Program-made: the position numbers and the translations under genes
In this document: in pieces, positions 44,430 through 57,488 of the stretch
Numbering within the stretch: the first letter of the stretch is position 1
Layout of the letters: each line of letters starts with the position of its first letter
The notes under the pieces: generated by a model
The model's database searches: none
What the model was told of the DNA's origin: nothing
Seen by the model: the letters and a program-made list of their open reading frames with translations, nothing else
Source: Tenrec ecaudatus
Lineage: Eukaryota; Chordata; Mammalia; Afrosoricida; Tenrecidae
Assembly: GCF_050624435.1 (NCBI RefSeq)
Contig: NC_134535.1
Span: 122,437,731 to 122,501,730, forward strand
DNA: 64,000 nucleotides
Direction of reading: 5' to 3'

Positions 44430-45890
44430 TTCCTACAATCCTGAAAGACAGCTACTTGGCCAACTGACAGGAAGAGATTTATATTTGTGACCATTTCAGA
44501 GGCTCAAACTACAGAAAAATATCATTGATATGGCATGTAAGTAAAATATTTGAAAAGATCATTCAACAATGATTGCAGCAATACCTTGACAGCAGGCTGC
44601 CAGAAATTCAGGCTGGTTCCAGAAAAGGACTTGGAACCAGAGATAGCATTGCTGATGTCAGATGGATCTTTCTCAAAGCAGAGAATACCATAAAGATGGT
44701 TATTGGTTTTGTTGACTATGCAAAGCCCAGCTTCGGAAGAGGGCATGGAACAAAGGATATCACTGCTGATGCCAGATGGATTTTGTCTGAAAGATGTGCA
44801 CTTGGGTTTTATTGACTATGCAAATGTATTAGACTGTGTGGATCATACCAAACGATGTTTAGTCTTGAGAACAATAGGAATTCCAGAATACCTCATTGTA
44901 CTCATTCAGAGCTTATGCATGGATAAAAAGGCATTTGTGCAAACACAACAAGGTAATATTGCATAGAAAATTAGGAAAGGTGTTCATCAGGGTTGTGTCC
45001 TCTCACCATACTTGTTCAATCTCTATGCTGGCTTACATGAAGAAGACTGTGGCATCAGGGTTGGAGGAAGGCTCTTTAAGAACCTGTAATAAGCAGATGA
45101 CACAACCTGCTTCCTGAAAGAAAGGAGAACTTAAAGCCCTTTCTGGTAAAGAGGGAGTACAGATTTCATTATTGCTTACAACGCAAAGTAAGGAAGACCA
45201 GATTGTTCACGGTTACACCAATAGGTAACAGTATGATAAATGGAGACCAGTTTGAAGTTGTCAAGGAATTTGTCTTACTTAGATCCATAATCAATGCTCA
45301 TAGAGGCAGCAATCAAAAGATCCAAAGATGTGTTGCATTAGATAAATCTGCTTCACAAAAATTTTGAAAGTATTGACAAGCAAGGGTGCTACTTTGAGGA
45401 GTAAAGTGCACCTGTGCATAGCCATGCTATTTTTTATTGCCTCATATGCTTGTCAAAGTGGACCACGGGCAAGGAAAGACCAAAGAAGAATCGCATTTAA
45501 ATTGTGATGCTGGGGATGAATATTGAAATTAATATGGACTTCTAAAAATACAAAAAATAATCAGTCTTGGAAGAAATATGGTCAGACTACTCTTTAGAAG
45601 CAAAGAGGTTGGCAAGAGTGCATTTTACATACTTTGGACATATTATCAAGAGAGATCAGTCCCTGGAAAAGGATGCCATGTGTGGTAAAGTGTAAGGGGG
45701 CCGAAAAAGAAGATTCCCAATGAGACAGATTGACAACATGGCTGTACCAATGAAGTCAGGTACAGGGACAACCATTTGGATGGAGCAGGGCCGGGCCGGG
45801 TTTCCTCCTCTTGTGCACAGATTGTCCATGGGTTGGAACCAACTAGATGCCACCTAACAGCAGCAGACCAATTTTGAGGCCACATTTTTC
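44430..45890 (+). mobile_element. RTE LINE (duplicon B)
   Basis: RT text near 44700-44960 (IDYANVLDCVDHTK, IPEYLIVLIQSLCMDKKAFV), 'cagatgacacaacctgcttc' near 45094, and tail 'gggttggaaccaactagatg' with (CAG)n near 45830-45868. Broken frames. Confidence 0.8.
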
Positions 45891-46600
45891 CATATAATTC
45901 ATCTTCTCTGATTATTTTCTCACCATCCAGAAGGAATATTAATGGTGAGAGGATACAACCTAGGGCAGTTTGTGATGGTAAACCATGTGGTATTCCCTTA
46001 TTCTTTTTGAACAAGTACCCTTTGATCGATATACAGGTTTTGCAGGAGGGTAATTAACTGTTTAGAAATTCCCATTCTTCTCAAGATCATCCATAGTTTA
46101 TTATGATCCACACAATTGAATGTCCTTGCATAGCCAATAAAACCCAAGCAAACACCTTTCAGATAGAACACATCCGGCATCAGCAGGGCTATCCTTTGTT
46201 CCATGTCCTTTTGTGAGTCAAGCCTGAACCTCTGGAAGCTCCCTGTCAATGCGCTGCTACAGCTGTTCCTGGATGATCTTCAACAAATTTTACTTGCATG
46301 CCATATCAAAGATATTGTTCTATAATATTTGAATACTGTTGGATTACTTCTCTTTGAGAGATGTACAAATGCATATCTTTGCCAGTCAGTTGGCCAAGTA
46401 ACTGTCCTCTAAATTTTTTGGCATCGACAAGTGAATGCTTTCAGTCCTTTACCAACTTGTTGAAAAATTCCAATTGGTGTGTCATTAATTCTTAGAGCCT
46501 TGTTTTTCTAGCTCATGCTTTCTTTGAAGCTCAGATTTCTTCCTTTAACCCACCAATTCTTGATCATATGCTATCTTTTTAAATGGTTGAATGACACTTA
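45891..46600 (-). mobile_element. RTE LINE RT fragment (duplicon B)
   Basis: Minus-strand 45998-46249 reads FIGYARTFNCVDHNKLWMIL and ISKQLITLLQNLYIDQ, the RTE RT core. Tail-to-tail with the preceding plus copy, as in duplicon A. Confidence 0.8.
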
Positions 46601-46649
46601 ATTGTTTTTAGTACAGTGACTCTGTATTATTTCCATTGTTTCCTGCATC

Positions 46650-46915
46650 ATTCAATATGGAATACCAGTAACTTAGCGGGTACACAATTGGTTGCTGGTC
46701 ATAAAGTAGGCAGTACGAGGCTAGGAGAAAGAAGAGTTTCTGTCTTGGAAACTCACACAGGTAGCTATACTCTGTCCTTAATCCTGCTTTGAGTCAGAAG
46801 GGACTTAATGGCATTGAGCTTGGTTTTTAGCTCTGGAACCCCGGGGGCCAACGTGCTTCCTTACTGGGCTGCTCACCACAAAGTCAGCAATTCAAAAGAC
46901 AAGGTTTTCTACTCC
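46650..46915 (+). repeat. Two tandem SINE copies (duplicon B)
   Basis: First copy from about 46660 (accagtaacttagcgggtac), second from about 46830 (aaccccgggggccaacgtgc, then caaagtcagcaattcaaaag). Partner 31386-31670. Confidence 0.55.
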
Positions 46916-46919
46916 CATT

Positions 46920-47810
46920 AAAAACCATAGTCTGGCTTATATTAGAGACCTTACATTTGTCCACATTTTTCATTTGTGAATGTTTTAATTCTAAATTTTA
47001 TGTTTAATTAAAACTTAAAGGGTGTTTAATCCCTCTTGAGTTCATTTCTGTAAGCAATGTGAGTTACAGGTTCTATTTCATTCTTTTGCAGTCACTAAAA
47101 TCTTCTGAACTGATCTCTTTGTCTTAAATGTTATTAGCCTAGCAGATCTCATGGGAAACCACTATTTCAATTAGAACAATTTTGGAAGCACTATAATGAG
47201 ACTAAGACAACTTTAAATAAGCATACTATTTGTTAAATTATTGATTTTAAATGGCAAAACACCCTTACTTTTTTCTATAAATGTCTCTTAATTGTGGTAT
47301 ATAGTCCTTTTAAAATGCAGTTTGAACTTAGTTTGCTAGTATTTTGTTGAGAATTTTGTATATGTATTCATAAAAGATAATATGTACATTTTTCCTTATA
47401 ATGTTTTTATCTGGTCTTGGTATCAGAGTAATATTTGCCAATAGAATAGGAAGTGTCCTATCGAATTGTATGACATGTAAATTATGAGCCAATAAATCTG
47501 TTGGGAGAAAAACAATAGGAGGTGTTCACTCTTCTATTTAGTTGTAAAGATTTCAAGAATAATTGATATTAATCTTTCCTTAAACTTCTGGTATAATCCC
47601 TAAGTGAAGTCATTTGTTCCTGAACATTTCTTTTTCTTCTTTTTTTTATAACTGATCCAATAACTTTACTTGCTAAAGTCTCTTGAAATTTTAAAAATTC
47701 TTCTTGTGTAAGTTTGGGTAAGTTTGCTCTTGTAAAGATCCAAAGCCTCAGAAACATAAAAAGGCAGTTTTGTGATGTCCTTTAAAAATGAACTCAAAGT
47801 GAACATTGTT
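46920..47810. other. AT-rich duplicon sequence without a gene
   Basis: Matches 31670-32335 and, after the insertions in A, 34846-34990. Nothing coding was recognised. Confidence 0.4.
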
Positions 47811-47814
47811 GATA

Positions 47815-48325
47815 GAGTTATCTTATTGTGCCAACCTGGCTGATACACACAAGTGAGGTTAATTGAAGAGTGGAAAGATAAATGGCTCAGTGAACCTCGC
47901 CCTTCTAATTCTCAGGTCTCTTGCTTTGTGATGGTCGGACCAGGGTGCAGCTACCTTAGCCAGTTCCCTGCTTCACCTGGCAAGGCTCACTTACTTCAAA
48001 ACATCCCTGAGGAAAAGCCACATGGACCTACCCCTATGCAGCCCTAGGTGCTGGAGCACCCGTGTGGAGACCCCTGCCAGCGCTGAGACGCTTACACGTT
48101 CATCAATTTGGTTTTCCTCCTGCAGTCAGTGTCATAGTGTGTGTTTTGTGAGATGGAGGAGGACTTTATGCATTGGTGTTGGACATATGGGCTAATGTTG
48201 GATTTATGGGCTTGGGCAGCACTGCGTTGGGATGTTTTCTTGATGTGCATGTAACCTTTATATAAAACTCTCTCTTAGACATGAGTTTCTGTTGATTTGT
48301 TTCTCCAATGTACCCAGACTAAACA
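47815..48325 (+). repeat. Dispersed repeat X, near full length
   Basis: 'ttattgtgccaacctggctg' at the start; 'atatgggctaatgttggat' and 'tgatttgtttctccaatgta' near the end. Absent from duplicon A at this position, so it inserted after the duplication. Confidence 0.75.
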
Positions 48326-48404
48326 ATTGCCGTTGAATACAGTACACATGGCAGTGAGTTTGTTGTTTGCTGTATTCTCCTGTGGAATAAAATAAAGCTT
48401 GTTG

Positions 48405-48590
48405 CTGTGCAGTCATTTCTGACTTACCGTGATGCTACAGGACCGAGTAGAATGGCCCCACAGGGTTTCCAAGAATGGAATCTCTGTGGAAGCAGAAAAC
48501 CACATCTTTCGCTGGTGGATGATGGTTGGAACAACTGACCCTTTGGGCTAGCAATGAAGTGTTTGATTCCTGCATCACTAAGGATCCTTA
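48405..48590 (-). repeat. SINE, antisense (duplicon B)
   Basis: 'cagtcatttctgacttaccg' to 'catcactaaggatcctt'. Partner 35075-35260. Confidence 0.6.
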
Positions 48591-49139
48591 TGGCATTCCT
48601 TTTTTAAAAATAAAGGGGTAATCCTGCTGCTTTCATTTTAATTTTCATTATTTGCATTTTTCCTTTACTTTGTACAACCTAGATTTTAATGTTATATTTG
48701 ATGTAAATTCATATGAAATTCTGTATGATAATTATTTTCACCTAAGGTTTATTTGGAGATATATTGCAGTGATAAAGATTTTCCAAAAAATTAATTGATT
48801 TTTATTTTAGATAATAAGCAGTAATAGAGTTTGCTTTGGAAGTGTAAATGTTTTATGTATGAGGTTAAATATAAATAGAGCCAGACAAACTGATTTTTAA
48901 ATACAAACAATTAAAATATAAATGTGAATAGCCTATTATAGATGCCTATGTGTTTACCTTGGCTAGTACCCTCTAAATTTACAGCACTGTCTGTATATTT
49001 TCTAATAATACGCAGTCTGTATTATTATTATTATTGGCAATAAGAGCATGGGACATAACTGAGGAAAGTTTTATGAGACTTGAAATATATATGTATTCTA
49101 TTGCATGTAGCTTGTGTATCTAAATACCAAAAAATACCC
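48591..49139. other. AT-rich duplicon sequence, nothing recognised
   Basis: Partner 35261-35799. A short (ATT)n run lies near 49019-49034. Confidence 0.4.
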
Positions 49140-49335
49140 TACACTCATTGCTATCAAGTCTATTTCATTTTTTTAAAACTGCATAGTACAAGGTAGACCT
49201 GCCTTCATAGATTTCCAAGACTGCAACTCTTTATATAAGTAGAAAGTCTCATCTTTCTCCCTTGAATCAGCTAGTTCCTTTTAGACCATTGTTCTTGCGG
49301 TTAGCAGGTAAGTCATTATGCCATAAGGGCTTCTT
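49140..49335 (-). repeat. SINE, antisense (duplicon B)
   Basis: 'cattgctatcaagtctattt' to 'ccataagggcttct'. Partner 35800-35990. Confidence 0.55.
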
Positions 49336-49457
49336 GTGTATGTATATATTGATTATGTATCTCATATAAATCATTTTATAGCCTTACTAATATATTTGCC
49401 TATTTGAACGGTTTTGAAAGAAGGTAATTTAAATCTCCATTTAGAATTGCTCATCTG

Positions 49458-50638
49458 CACCTCGCCCTGCTAAGCAGCCATTGCAGGATACCCATCTTCC
49501 CGACATGATCACTGAAGACAGCCGTGTGTGTAAGCAAATGTGGTGAAGAAAGCTGATGGTGCCCGGCTATCAAAAAAAAGATATAGCGTCTGTGGTCTTA
49601 AAGGCTTGAAGGCAAATAAGCGGCCATCTAGCTCAGAAGCAACAAAGCCCACAGAGAAGAAGCACACGGCCTAAGCGAACACAAGGTGTTGAATGGACCA
49701 TGTAGCAGATACAAAGGAACAAAAACAATCATTGTGTGATCACCTTCCTCACATAATGGCTGAAGACGAAAGTGTGCATAAGCAAGTGTGGTGAAGAAGG
49801 CGGATGGTGCCCGGCTACTGAGAGATATAGCGTCTGGGGACTTAAAGGCTTGAAAGCAAACAAGCGGCCATCTAGCCCAGAAGCAACCGAGCCCACACGG
49901 AAGCAGCACACCAACATAGGTGACCATGAAGGACAGAGGAGACCAGGTCTCCAACATCAAAGGTGGGGTGGTGGTGAGAATCACATCACCATGAAAGAGG
50001 GGGAGTGCATGATGGGGACCCAATGCCCACCTGTAGAGAGCTGAACACCCCTTCCAGAGGGGTAGTGAGGAGGAGATGGGCCACACAGGGTTCAGTGTAA
50101 CAACAATGAAACTCAAAACCTTCCTCTAGTTCCTGAACGCTTCCTCCCCTCCCAATCATCATGACCCCAATCCTACCTTGCCTTGCGGACCTGGTTGTAC
50201 CAGAGGATGTACAGCGGTGCAGTGGGGATCTGGAGGCACAGGGAATCTAGGACAGACGAACCCTTCAACACCAGCGGTGGGAGAGGCGACACCAGGAGGG
50301 AAGGGCATGTAGAAAGGGAGAACCGATCTCGGAGATCTATGTGTAACCTCCTCTCTGGGAGATTGTCAAGGGGGAGGCGGGTGAGGGGAGACGCCGGGGA
50401 GTGTAAGATAAGATATAATAATTATTTATAAACTATCAAGGGACCAGGGGTGGGATCGGGGAGGGAGGGGGATGGGGAAAAAAAAAAAGGGAAACCGAGC
50501 TGATTCCAGGAACCCAAGTGGAAGGTGAATGATGAGAGTGACGAGTGCAACGAATGTATAAGGGTGCTTTGCTCATTTGATGTATGCACAGATTGTGATA
50601 AGAGCCTTATGAGCCCCAATAAAAAGATTAAAAAAAAA
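49458..50638 (+). mobile_element. Young-looking 5'-truncated L1 3'UTR insertion
   Basis: Flanked by a perfect 15-bp target duplication, agaattgctcatctg, at 49443-49457 and 50639-50653. Ends in AATAAA and a short A tail. The 3'UTR contains a direct duplication: the module 'gtggtgaagaa...gatggtgcccggcta' near 49540-49577 recurs near 49785-49818, about 245 nt apart. Duplicon A has the uninterrupted site near 36105-36120. Confidence 0.9.
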
Positions 50639-50988
50639 AGAATTGCTCATCTGTTCACTTCTTTCAATACCTTGATAAACCTGTTATAAGGGACATGCAA
50701 ATTTGAAAAGATCAGATTCTTAATGACTTGGAAAATCTATCACTATGAACCATACATCATCATTACCAATAATGCTTCCTCTTTATAATGTGACAGTATT
50801 TTTGCAGTTTCATACTGGAGTGTGTTGCATGTTATTATGGTTCATTTTGTCTTTACTCGGGTAGGTTATGATGCCAAGCTGGTTATTTAAACATAAGTCT
50901 TGTTGTTGTTATGATCAAGTTACATGTGATTTAAGCACTTGACATTATGTAGAAAAGATTAACTTTCATAATGTAACTCTGTCTGTAG

Positions 50989-51634
<646 letters not shown>

Positions 51635-51720
51635 AAATTTGACTTGCAAGCCTGACTGATTTTTTTTTTTTTACTTATTAGTCTCCCACAATTACAAGAG
51701 TCAATTCCTTGGAGTTAAAT

Positions 51721-51722
<2 letters not shown>

Positions 51723-51753
<31 letters not shown>
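51723..51753. repeat. (GT)n microsatellite
   Basis: About 15 uninterrupted GT units. Duplicon A has only a short imperfect tgtgtatgtgtgtg at the same place (36638-36656). Confidence 0.95.
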
Positions 51754-51756
<3 letters not shown>

Positions 51757-51759
51757 AAT

Positions 51760-51915
51760 ATAAAGTGTTGGGCTGTTAACTAAAAAGTCAGCAATGTGAA
51801 CCCACTAACTGCTCCATTGGAGAAAGATAAATAATCCTCTTTCATAAAGTAATCCTCTTCTCTAAATGTTTACATCCTGAAAACACAAAGAGGCCACTTA
51901 TGAGTTAGAATGAAT
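51760..51915 (+). repeat. SINE fragment (duplicon B)
   Basis: 'aaagtcagcaatgtgaaccc' body and 'cacttatgagttagaatgaa' tail. Partner 36668-36770. Confidence 0.55.
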
Positions 51916-51979
51916 GTATATACATACAAATAATATTGTTATCTGAATAATCTGAAGATATCTCATCTTTTATTCATTT

Positions 51980-53150
51980 TATAGACTGAATAGTTAATTA
52001 TGAGCCAATAACAGCATATACCCTGAGTGCTTTCGGACTTACACTCATGAAGTGGGGCAAGCCCAATAGCACTCTAATGACCCCCAAAAGCAGTATATTT
52101 GACATTGCACTTATGCAGGACCTGAAGACACAAGTAAATTACTTAAGCAAATGGCCCAAATGCCTGTGATACCTGCTCTTGCTACATTACTTTTACCCAG
52201 CATGTGTATGTGGCTTCATTGGAGTTCCCTAAGGAAAAACAACAACAACAACAATTCAGACTTATTTACAGATGGTTCTGTGCAACACACAGGCACCACT
52301 TGAGAGCTGACAGTTACCGCACTGAAGCCCATTGCTGAGACTTCCTGAGGATGGCGGTAAAGAGAAACTCTCCCAGTGAGCAATTAACTGAGCGACTCAC
52401 CTGCCTTTCACCTGATTCATGGCTGGTGGTTGGGTTGGGTGATGGGACTTGCAAGGGACATGATTAGAAAATTGATGACAGAGTGATATGGGCAATAGAT
52501 ATGTCGGTATTCATCCAAAAAACAAAACAAAACATATGCTCATCCAAATAAACATTCACAGATGCGTGACCTCAGTAGAGAATTTTAGTAACCCTATGGT
52601 TAGTATAATATGTTGTGTGGATAGCAGTCAGTCTCTTTCCAGGCCACTCCTATCATTGTCTAATGTACTAAAGAAATAGGTAGGTGGTCATGGTGATAGA
52701 GATGGGGATTATGCATGTGCTCAGCAAGGCTTTCACTCACCAAGGCCAATCTACATAAACTGCTAAGTACCCAGTCTGTCAGCAACAAAACCAACACTTA
52801 GCTCCTGCTGTGATGCCATTTCCCAAGGTGTAATCAGTCAGCTTTCTGATGGCTAGCTTTTGATATTGGGCCGTGACTATCATGGAAGGGGTGGCTCTCT
52901 GTGCATATATGAAATAGAGCGTCTAGATAGAGATTTCCATTCTCTGAACACAATACTTTCAGGAAAAACTTTTATCCATGGATTTATAGAATGGGTTATC
53001 CTCCAGCAAGACATCCCACACGGCACTGCCTTTGATGAATGACCTCAATTCATAGAAATTGAAGGGCAGCATGTATACAGAATCCAAGAGTCTTAGCATG
53101 TCCTTAATCACACTGAAGTAACTGACTCAATAGAAGACAAGGAAGGGCTT
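51980..53150 (+). pseudogene. ERV-L-like pol remnant (RNase H to integrase)
   Basis: Plus-strand frames give LFTDGSVQH (RNase H FTDGS) near 52260, then PDSWLVVGLGDGTCKG and KIDDRVIWAIDM near 52410-52500 (the DSW part of RNase H). KAFTHQGQ and YPVCQQQN near 52730-52790 resemble the integrase zinc-binding end. Integrase-core text (TFIHGFIEWVILQQDIPHGT) occurs at 52860-53042. Several stops and shifts; no LTR identified. ERV-L affinity is from remembered family pattern. Confidence 0.6.
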
Positions 53151-53214
53151 TTGAAAAGTCTGTTCTGCCTACACCACGTAGCAATATTTTGCAGAGCTGG
53201 GAAGTGCTGTGTTA

Positions 53215-54425
53215 TTGTTGTTAGGGGTTGTTAAGTTGGCTCAACTCATACGGACACTAAGTACAATGGAAAGAACCACTGCCAGGCCGGACCCGTGCTC
53301 ACAATCATTCCTACGATTACAATGTGTAGACCCATTGTTCTGGACACCATGTCAAACTCAATATGTCAGTTTCCAAATTCAATATGTCAATTTATTTCTT
53401 GATCACTGACCCCCTATTTTAGCGACTATGATGCACTGCTGCAAGGACTAGTCATTCATAATAATTTATCCAGTAGTATGCAAAACGAAGTCTCACCGCT
53501 CTTTCTTCCAATGAGCATTGCCATTGTCTTTCTTTCAAAACAGATTTGCTCATTCTTCTGGAAGACAATGGTATAGTCAATATATTTGGCCAACACTAAT
53601 TCAAATGCATCTGTTCTCCTGTTTTTCTCACTAACTGTCCAAATTTAACATATATGAATTTAATGGGTCAGTTGTGCCTCAGTTCTTGAAATGACACACT
53701 TATTCTTTATCTCTTTTTTTCCTTTATCTCTTTAAAGAGATCACTTGCAACAGATTTGCCAAACTCAAAATGTCATTTGATTTCTTCACTGTTGCTTTCA
53801 TTGGCAATAATTGTGAAACCAAAATGAAATCTTCATCAATTTCATTGCTCACGACTTTTTTGACCCATCTGTGAACATTTTTGTTTTCTTTACATTGAAG
53901 TGAAATCCATAAGGAAGGATTTAGTCTTCATCATTAAGTATCTCAAATTCTCTTCATGGTCAGCAAGCAAGATTGTATGATCTGCATCTCACAGCTGGTT
54001 GATAACACTTCCTTTCATCTTGAGTTTGCATTTTTCTCCATATATTCCATTCCTTGAATTATTTGTTCTTCAAACAGATTAAATAGGTACTGTGAAAGGA
54101 TGCAATGCAGATGCTTCCTGATTTTAAACAACATAGCATCATTTTTTTGAATAACTGATTGTTGGTTTATGTGTAGGTTCTACATGAACACAACTAAATA
54201 TTTGAAATTCCCATTCTTTGAAATATTGTTCATCATTTCTAAGATACCTTTGTATAATGCCTTTGTATGGGCAAAAATACACAAGTAAACATCTGCGTGA
54301 GAGTTTCTGCTTTCAGCCAAGGTCCATCGGATCGCTAGTTCTCTTCTGAGTTGGGCTTGACGCCCTGGCATGGCCCTGCATTGCAGGAGCCATTTACTGA
54401 TTAGCTTCAGGAAATGCTTACGCAT
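53215..54425 (-). mobile_element. RTE LINE, minus strand, left part
   Basis: Antisense tail at 53215 (tgttgttaggggttgttaag), endonuclease/RT landmarks such as 'gcaagcaagattgtatgatc' and 'tttaaacaacatagcatc' up to 54425, where repeat X interrupts. Confidence 0.75.
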
Positions 54426-54429
54426 GTCT

Positions 54430-54815
54430 GGTTGTGGTGGTTAGATTGCATGCAAATAGTGGAGTCCAGACTGAATCATATCACAGCCTGATGATGCCTC
54501 CTTTGGGATGTGACATTTTTAAAGGAAAAAGCCTGGGCACCCCTCTCTGTCTCTGTGTTCCCACTGACCTTGGGTTTATGTAACTCTGCACCCACTGACC
54601 TGTGATATCCCTGCTTCCCACCTCTGAATCATAGGCCTGCAGCTGCAGCTGCATGAGTGTGAAGAGAGCTATGATTAGCATTGGAGCCATGGGGTGAGTT
54701 GGACTGGGCTTGGATGCCTTCCTTTTATAAAATTATAACTTGATTCAAAGTATTTCTAATACATATATGCATGTCACTAGTTCTGTTTCTCTAGACAGCT
54801 CACCCTAACACGGTG
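54430..54815 (+). repeat. Dispersed repeat X inserted in an RTE copy
   Basis: 'ggttgtggtggttagattgc' at the start, 'acccactgacctgtgatat' in the middle, 'gttctgtttctctagacagc' at the end. The RTE continues on the other side. Confidence 0.65.
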
Positions 54816-54819
54816 ATAT

Positions 54820-55190
54820 TAATGATATTAATTAATAATCCTAACATTTTGTTGCATCACCTCTCTTTGGAATGAGAATCAATACGGCTCTCTTCTAGGT
54901 GGTGCGCATGTAGCGGTCTTCTAAACATGTCGGCACCGTAGAGTGAACACCTCCAGTGTTCCAAGCATTTGTTGAATTATCTCAGCAATTAATGAATGAT
55001 CTCCATCAAGTCCTGAGGCCTGGTCTTATTACAGAACCTGTAGTGCAGCTTGGACTTCTTTTTTTATTACCATCTGTTCATGGTCATAGTCTACCTCCTG
55101 GAATGGTTGAACATCAACCAATTATTTTTGGTAAAATGACTCTGTGCCTCCTCCCCCCTATCTTTTGCTTCTTCCTGCTTCATTCAATAT
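54820..55190 (-). mobile_element. RTE LINE, minus strand, right part
   Basis: 'tgcatcacctctctttggaa', 'tccaagcatttgttgaatt' and 'agtgcagcttggacttcttt' continue the RT-to-linker order of the copy at 53215-54425. Confidence 0.7.
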
Positions 55191-55204
55191 GCTTCCCATG
55201 TGCG

Positions 55205-55702
55205 TTAGGTGCCATTGAGTCAGTTCTGCCCCGCAGAGACCCTATGCACAGGAGAGCAAAACACTGTGTGTCTTGTGTCTCCCTCACTGTTCTGATGCTT
55301 TAGCCCATTTTTGAGCCCAAATGATAGCCCATCTTGTGGAGAATTTTCCTCTCCTTTGCTGCCTTTCTCCTCTACCGAGTATGAGGTCCTTGTCTTGTCT
55401 CTTCTGACAATGTGTCCAAAATATCTGAGACAAAATATCGCCATCTTTGCCTCTAAGGAGCACTCGGATCATACTTCTTTCAAGACAGATTTGTTTGTTC
55501 TTTTGGCAGTCCGTGATACTTTAAATGTTCTTAGCCAGCACCACAATTCAAAACCATCGATTCTTCCTTATTCAAGGTGCAAATTTCATATGCATATAAG
55601 GCAATTAAAAATTCCATGGCTTGAGTCTGGTACATCTTAGTCCTCAAAGTAACTTCCCTGGTGGTAAACACTCTAAAGGTTTGTTTAACGCAATTTGTCT
55701 TC
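55205..55702 (-). mobile_element. Second RTE LINE, minus strand, 3' part
   Basis: Begins with the antisense tail 'gttaggtgccattgagtcag'. Minus-strand 55284-55472 shows the C-terminal IFWTHCQKRQDKDLILGR and RRGKFSTRW. Interrupted at 55702 and resumed at 57489. Confidence 0.8.
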
Positions 55703-55806
55703 TTCTTCTTCTTCTTCTTCTTCTTCTTCTTCTTCTTCTTCTTCTTCTTCTTCTTCTTCTTCTTCTTCTTCTTCTTCTTCTTCTTCTTCTTCTTCTTCTT
55801 CTTCTT
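55698..55806. repeat. (CTT)n microsatellite, about 109 nt, uninterrupted
   Basis: Pure trinucleotide run; on the minus strand it is (AAG)n at the 3' end of an inserted retrocopy, so it probably grew from a poly(A) tail. The poly-Leu and poly-Glu open frames across it are artefacts. Confidence 0.97.
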
Positions 55807-57488
55807 TAATCCCCTTAGTGGATTTGAATATGTTTAGCCAATCATGTGAATACAGAATCCTATAGCTTTTTGTGAGCCAAATCATATTTTTATCTTGTTA
55901 AATTCATTATAAAATGTTTCTCAATATTAAAAAGCCACCACAAGGACACTTTCTGCACCAAAAAAGAGCGAAGTTCAAGTTTCTGCCATTGGACCTGGGT
56001 ACAGGGACCTGGGGGCCAGGAATGGCAACGGCTTGTGTGAGATGGTGTGTGGCCAGTGGCCAGCAGGCAGGAGAGTTCGCCTCTCCCTGTCACCAGACTC
56101 AGGGGAGTCTTCTCCCCTTGTTTCTGACAGATCACTGGCCTGTGGGCATTCAGAAACCCGAAAGCACTTCTCTGGACACAGAGTCACCTCAGAGTCACCT
56201 GACCTAGCCAAGCTCCTCCTCCTCCTCACACAGCGCACTGACTTCCTCCAGGTATGTGCCTACTACGATGCTCTACGATGAATCCTTCCACCAGGTGTCT
56301 AGGATCTTGGATATTTCTGCTGTATTGCTGGGGCTCTGGTCTCAGAGGGCACAGGCGGCTGCCAACTGGACAGCCCCTGGTAGGTCTTCATCCTGATCAT
56401 GCTGGAAGAACATGCCAATACCCAAACTGCTGTTTTTCACAGCAGATGGAAATCCTTCCTTCAGCCCCAACTGGTCCAGCCGCCCAATAAGCCTCAGGAC
56501 TGATGCAGCAATGACATTAGGGGTGTGCATGGTGTTCGCGTGTCCATTTGCCCAATACGGGCCACAGTTCCTTGCCGTGCTGTTGTCATGCGTCCACACC
56601 CACTTGTGGTGGCAGCAGAGCAGATCAATGGCGAATGTGCACTCACACCCACGTGTTCTCACTCAGGTCTTCACCAGACCTCTCACTCGAAGGAAATTCT
56701 GTGTTTGGACCTAACTATATTGTCCAAAGAAGCTTAGAAGCCATGAAGCCAATATTGACGGGAGGATTCTTCTCCCGGTTGAGAAAAGTCTAACAGTTGA
56801 GACCCTCTCTTTTTGCATGCTACCTGGCAACCAACTGCATCGCTCTATTAATCACTGAGGTTGTGCGATAACTGTATCATGCCGCCTGTTTGCAATAAAT
56901 AAAATCAGTTTGCAAGACTCAGGAAAACCTTCCTTCCAGACGCTGGCAGAACATGTGTGCTCTTTCCAGATCTCGGAGCTGCTGACAGATGCCACGTGGA
57001 CCCTGCAGAGGGCGTGGAGGTGGCTGAGCTCTTTTAAAGGTGCAGGCTGAGCAGTTTGGGTGCCAGAAGCGCTCAGCCAGATGCTGTTTTTGTCCTTCTG
57101 ACTCATAGACCACCTCCTTCTCCTGGTCTCTCATGACGGGCTTCTTGGAAATATTCCCTCCATAGACGTGGCAGCAGGTGCAAAGACGCCTCATAGATCT
57201 ATCTCCCTCAGTGCACTGCACATGTTGTTGTCGTGCGACTCCACCATGTCTCTTGGGTTGGAGAGCGAATGCGGAACCGCAAGGACCACTGCCACAAAGC
57301 AGCTTCCTTCCCCATTAGCTGACATCACTTGTGTTTGCAGGGCATCCCTGCGGAGGAGGCTTCAACTTGGACCTTCTTTACCTGCCCCTGGTTTCTGACG
57401 CTAGGGACCCAATGTCCGCACGTAGCCTCGTAACGCTGTGCAGTGTCCTTTTTGCACCAGTGTCCTGTGGGGGCCCCACAGCCTTTAG
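55703..57488 (-). pseudogene. Unidentified retrotransposed sequence (processed pseudogene candidate)
   Basis: A 1.8-kb block, GC-richer than its surroundings, splits the RTE at 55205-58240. It is flanked by gcaatttgtcttc (55690-55702) and gcaacttgtccttc (57489-57502) and has an (AAG)n tail at its minus-strand 3' end. Minus-strand frames include 56919-57221 (CTCCHVYGGNISKKPV, FWHPNCSACTFK) and 56342-56662 (CHHKWVWTHDNSTARNCGPY, MHTPNVIAASVLRLIGRLDQ), with frameshifts between them. The source was not recognised. A cellular mRNA is the simplest reading, but part may be UTR or another mobile element. Confidence 0.5.

Noticed and set aside
55621-55885. Poly-leucine and poly-glutamate open frames
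   Set aside because: They are translations of the (CTT)n/(AAG)n microsatellite on the two strands.
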